From Nitrosomonas sp. (GTDB lineage Bacteria; Pseudomonadota; Gammaproteobacteria; Burkholderiales; Nitrosomonadaceae): DNA of 64,000 nucleotides. The notes under the pieces were generated by a model, which saw nothing but the letters and a program-made list of their open reading frames with translations, searched no databases and was not told where the DNA came from. Every line of letters starts with the position of its first letter. Within the stretch, counting starts at the first letter, position 1. Shown here piece after piece: positions 60,411 through 64,000 of the stretch. The stretch lies in the NCBI GenBank assembly GCA_024281825.1, contig JAMWZY010000004.1, forward strand, positions 1 through 64,000. The letters are read 5' to 3'. A program made the position numbers and the translations under genes.

Positions 60411-61657
60411 TTTTATCTCAATTAAATGCGGCTATTGCTGCGATGCGGGCGCTGTTGCCACTGGAATTTCCAGCCGATGCGATCATACGGCGTTTCTTTC
60501 GTGATAATGCGATACTCGGTGTACAAGATCGCGCTTTTATCGCTGAAGTAGCGTTTGGCATTTTGCGACATCGCTTTTTTCTTGAGAGTTTGGCCCATCC
60601 GGCTACGCCACGTGCATTGGTGCTGGCCTATCTGGTTAAATATCACGGGTTGAATTTAAGAGAATTTGATACCTTTATCAGCGAATCCGAGAAAAAATGG
60701 CTTACCGAAATCAAAGCAGCCAAGATCGATGAATTATCGCTATCTATTCGTGCCGAGCTTCCAGATTGGTTGATTGAAAAACTCAAAATTAACTTATCTG
60801 ATGAACAAATCCTAACTTTGGGGCTCGCACTGCAAAAAACTGCACCGCTGGATTTGCGTGTGAATACATTGCTGGCAAAACGTGATGAAGTGATTGCGAT
60901 ACTGCAGGAAGAAGGTATTGATGCGCAAATCACACCTTATTCACCGTGTGGTATACGGCTTGCTGGAAAACCGATGATTAACCGTCATGAACTATTTTTG
61001 TCCGGAAAAATTGAAGTCCAAGACGAAGGAAGCCAATTGCTAGGTTATCTACTGGCACCTAAACGCGGTGAAATGGTTGTTGATTTCTGTGCGGGCGCGG
61101 GTGGAAAAGCCTTATTATTGGGTGCCTTAATGAATTCAAAAGGGCGCTTGTATGCGTTTGATGTATCTGAGAAGCGATTGAGCAATTTAATACCGCGTTT
61201 CAAGCGCTCGGGTTTATCCAACTTGCATATCCAACGCATCAATGATGAGAATGATAGTAAAGTGAAGCGATTATCAGGAAAAATTGACCGTGTGCTGGTT
61301 GATGCCCCCTGCAGTGGTATTGGAACACTGCGCCGCAACCCTGATTTAAAATGGCGACAATCTTCTCAAAGTATCGAAGAATTGAAAACCAAACAAAGTG
61401 CAATTCTCGCCGCTGCAGCTAAGTTACTCAAACCTGGTGGGCGCTTGGTTTATGCTACCTGCAGTTTCTTGGCCGAAGAAAACCAAGACATCATCTCCAA
61501 CTTTTTAAACGACCATCCGCAATTTACGGTATTGAATGCTACAGAATTGCTGGCACAACAGAAGATTACGCTGGATACTGGAGAATTTTTGCAAATTAAT
61601 CCGCAGCAGCATCAAACCGATGGATTCTTTGCAGCTGCTTTGGTGCGGAGTGGCTAG
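60401..61657 (+). CDS. RsmB/NOP family RNA (cytosine-C5) methyltransferase
   Basis: 418 aa. N-terminal NusB-like helical region (FRDNAILGVQDRAFIAEVAFGILRHR), then the SAM-binding domain with VVDFCAGAGGKALLLG, VLVDAPCSGIGTLRRNPDLKW and VYATCSFLAEEN; the two Cys (PCSG and TCS) are the catalytic and release residues of m5C enzymes. The domain layout fits rsmB, but the purN neighbourhood is not the usual fmt-rsmB site, so the specific rRNA position is not assigned. Confidence 0.88.
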   Translation: MPLILSQLNAAIAAMRALLPLEFPADAIIRRFFRDNAILGVQDRAFIAEVAFGILRHRFFLESLAHPATPRALVLAYLVKYHGLNLREFDTFISESEKKWLTEIKAAKIDELSLSIRAELPDWLIEKLKINLSDEQILTLGLALQKTAPLDLRVNTLLAKRDEVIAILQEEGIDAQITPYSPCGIRLAGKPMINRHELFLSGKIEVQDEGSQLLGYLLAPKRGEMVVDFCAGAGGKALLLGALMNSKGRLYAFDVSEKRLSNLIPRFKRSGLSNLHIQRINDENDSKVKRLSGKIDRVLVDAPCSGIGTLRRNPDLKWRQSSQSIEELKTKQSAILAAAAKLLKPGGRLVYATCSFLAEENQDIISNFLNDHPQFTVLNATELLAQQKITLDTGEFLQINPQQHQTDGFFAAALVRSG

Positions 61658-62002
61658 ATCTAGTAATCATACTTCGTTGAGCCAAAGATTCTAGAGTAAA
61701 ATTCTTACAGATAAAGATTCAAGAAATAAGTGTATCGTTATAGCTCTGGTATTGATACCGTATTGTAGTGTACGGCGGTGATTGATGAAGAGATTTATGT
61801 GTTCGCTGATTTTCGTGTATCCATATGCTCACATCACGCAGCATTCTTTTGCATCATATTTTTCTAAGAATTTCTACGTAATTCAATCAATGAGAATATT
61901 ATCCCTATTGGAATTATTGAGATGACAGGGGGAAACGAGAAATCAACAGTAAAGGTATCCGCTTGAATGATTGATGAGAAGAGCCATAGTAATTATAGGG
62001 GA
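61658..62002. other. Intergenic region between convergent genes
   Basis: 345 bases between the convergent methyltransferase and HpnN-like genes with no supported gene. No classic terminator with a T run is evident. Confidence 0.5.
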
Positions 62003-64000
62003 TCAAACATTTATCGATTTATCGACATCATTCCATTGCAACAATGCCGGCAGTATAACCAGTACGCATACCAATGTGATTGATAAACCGATTGTCAGTA
62101 GCAATCCCATGCTGGCAGTACCTTGATGTGATGAGAAAAACAAGCTGCCAAAGCCAACCAGTGTTGTGAGGGCGCTGTAAAAAACTGCACGCGCGGTATT
62201 GGAGTGCAGGAGATTGTTGTTGGATTGACTGCGCCTTCTGTGCACAATGTGTAAGCTGCTATCGATACCGGTTCCAAGCAGTAACGGTAACGCGATAATG
62301 TTAGCAAAGTTAAAGGGCAAATCGAACAAAACCATGCATGCGCCGGTAAATAAGGTTGCTAATAGTAGCGGCGCCAGTGCTAGCAATGTGTATTTTACGC
62401 TACGCAACATCAACAACAACGTTACAATAACGCCGATCAATGCCAGTGAAAAGGCGTGAATAAAGGCATCTACAACCGCTTCGCCTGCTTCTAGGCTAAT
62501 CACTGGCACACCTGTCGCGGTCGGAGCTATTTGTTGTACAGCTCGGACAAAGCGTCGTAATGCATCGTTATCATTGATATTCTCTGATGGATACACTGAG
62601 ATTCGGTAAAAATCATTGTGACTGTACCAATGCGAACTGAAAGCTTCCGGTAGCGTTTCCTGTGTGAATGGTTTGGCGCCCAATGCTAACTGCAAACGCT
62701 GAATCGACTCCGGTAGCAGACTTAGTAAGTCGTTTTCGAGTGACAGTAACAGTTGGTTATTTTTATGACTCGAATGGTTATCCAGTAGCAGTTGCGCTTT
62801 AAGCTTAGACAAAGATTCCAATAAGGCGCGTATCGAAGCGTTAGCAGAATGATCGCGTTGCTCTTGAAGAAAGTCGTTTATTTTGGCGATTAATTTTTCG
62901 AGCGCAGCAATTGATTGCATTTGCGAACGATTCGAATCATGCGATGGCGTTGTGAAAGAGATGGGGCCGAGCGTCATTGACATTTCAGCAATTAACTGGG
63001 TTTTGGCTTCTTGGTCTTCCGGTACTAAATCCAAGATGCTGACAACAGTTTTTACTTCAGGAAGCGCTTTGAGGCGTTCTTTTAATTGCTCTAGCGTGGT
63101 TAGATTATCTGCAAGAATTTCGATATGCCACGGTGAATCCTCGGGATGATCCAGCAGTTCCTGAAAGGTTACCACCGATTCGGCATGTGGATTATTCATG
63201 TTCAGCAGGTTGTAATCAAATCGGATTTGCGGTGTGATGATTACTGCCGCAATGACCGCTATGATTGTGCCCGTCAGAATCAGTTTTTGAGAACGACCAG
63301 CAAAGTCGAGAATTTTATTGATCGGTTTTAAAGTACTCGTTGGAGAAGTTTGCTTAGCAGTGGGTATTGGGAAAAATTTTTGTAGTGCCGGAAGAAGTGT
63401 CATGGTGACAACAAAGCTAATCAGCATACCGGTGCCAGAAATGATCCCCAATTCCGCTACGCCGCGATAAGTGGTCGGTATAAAAGCATAAAAACCAATC
63501 GCGGTGGTAATGGCACAAATCAGAAGCGCTTGTCCTACATCGCCACCCGCATTGGATATGGTTTTTGCATCCGGTTCGCGGGTATTTTTTAATTCTTCAA
63601 AGCGAAACAAAAAATGAATGGCATAATCGACACCCAGTCCAATATAGAGCACAGCGAATGCAATTGAGATCAGATTCAGGTGACCGACGGCAAGAGTGGC
63701 AAATGCAGCCGTCAATATCAGTCCGACGATTAAGCTGATCACCACGGCGATAGAAGTTCCAACCGAACGCAGCGCTAGATACAATACAATCGCTACCAGT
63801 ACCAAGGCCAATAAGCCGGATTCTTGCGCGCCGTGCATGGCGCTATTAATTTCATCATGCGCAAGTGCGACTTCACCGGTGATACGTAATGTAATGCCTG
63901 TTTCAGGGGAGAATCCCAATTCTGGCGCTGCATTTCGTATCATTTCGATAGATTCTTTCGCAGCAAAAATCTGTGAATAATCTAGCTTCGGTTTTACAAC
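62003..64000 (-). CDS. hpnN: HpnN-like hopanoid RND (MMPL) transporter, partial
   Basis: The C-terminal 665 codons; the frame stays open to the window edge, so the start is beyond 64000. Typical is LRITGEVALAHDEINSAMHG, then two blocks of membrane helices of the RND/MMPL fold (YIGLGVDYAIHFLFRFEE in the first block, LPLLLGTGIDSSLHIVHRR in the second), separated by a helical periplasmic region. The HpnN group moves hopanoids toward the outer membrane. Together with the HpnO-like gene this points to hopanoid production. A generic MMPL transporter is the alternative. Confidence 0.75.
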   Translation of the reverse strand, partial: VVKPKLDYSQIFAAKESIEMIRNAAPELGFSPETGITLRITGEVALAHDEINSAMHGAQESGLLALVLVAIVLYLALRSVGTSIAVVISLIVGLILTAAFATLAVGHLNLISIAFAVLYIGLGVDYAIHFLFRFEELKNTREPDAKTISNAGGDVGQALLICAITTAIGFYAFIPTTYRGVAELGIISGTGMLISFVVTMTLLPALQKFFPIPTAKQTSPTSTLKPINKILDFAGRSQKLILTGTIIAVIAAVIITPQIRFDYNLLNMNNPHAESVVTFQELLDHPEDSPWHIEILADNLTTLEQLKERLKALPEVKTVVSILDLVPEDQEAKTQLIAEMSMTLGPISFTTPSHDSNRSQMQSIAALEKLIAKINDFLQEQRDHSANASIRALLESLSKLKAQLLLDNHSSHKNNQLLLSLENDLLSLLPESIQRLQLALGAKPFTQETLPEAFSSHWYSHNDFYRISVYPSENINDNDALRRFVRAVQQIAPTATGVPVISLEAGEAVVDAFIHAFSLALIGVIVTLLLMLRSVKYTLLALAPLLLATLFTGACMVLFDLPFNFANIIALPLLLGTGIDSSLHIVHRRRSQSNNNLLHSNTARAVFYSALTTLVGFGSLFFSSHQGTASMGLLLTIGLSITLVCVLVILPALLQWNDVDKSINV

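Overview
The window reads as one contig of an AT-rich Gram-negative betaproteobacterial chromosome, most likely Nitrosomonas or a close relative. This is inferred from the protein flavour of the atp, glm, thi, pur and hda neighbourhoods, the hopanoid-type genes and the AT-rich codon use. No ammonia-oxidation gene lies here, so the genus is an inference. I see no rRNA, tRNA or CRISPR array.

Layout. Positions 1-7075 are housekeeping: a membrane spermidine-synthase-like protein, then recN and nadK on the minus strand, then hrcA and hemH. Positions 7140-14206 hold a complete F-type ATP synthase operon (atpIBEFHAGDC) with a plausible promoter and a strong terminator, followed by glmU and glmS. Positions 18558-30935 hold an accessory redox cluster of seven genes: two uncharacterised proteins, a DyP-type peroxidase, a catalase-fold protein, a very large diheme cytochrome c lipoprotein, a GMC oxidoreductase and an animal-type heme peroxidase lipoprotein that keeps a cyclooxygenase-like Tyr. 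Positions 31000-34057 hold doxX, pirin, a LysR regulator and a VOC protein. Positions 34328-39026 run from thiS-thiG-trmB through small envelope or unknown genes. Positions 39029-43803 carry an L,D-transpeptidase, a (GTGTT)11 simple repeat, an IS481-family element with recognisable inverted repeats, and a porin with a long regulatory upstream region.

Positions 43912-50971 carry lysS and a minus-strand run: an HpnO-like aminotransferase, an AI-2E/PerM family protein, hda and a HAD phosphatase. Positions 51439-57847 form a second accessory island with four plus-strand genes: SIR2-like-TIR, STAND NTPase-TM-WD40, TIR, and pYEATS-TIR. A truncated effector-like remnant follows. It looks like a biological conflict (anti-phage or self-killing) system with three TIR domains and a membrane-anchored NTPase/WD40 sensor hub. 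Positions 57896-61657 return to core genes (purM, purN, DUF3108, RsmB/NOP methyltransferase), and the window closes inside an HpnN-like RND transporter on the minus strand.

The two best candidates for undescribed biology are the peroxidase cluster, which pairs a cyclooxygenase-like peroxidase with a Thr-His catalase-fold protein and so suggests oxylipin or hydroperoxide chemistry, and the TIR/STAND/pYEATS operon.
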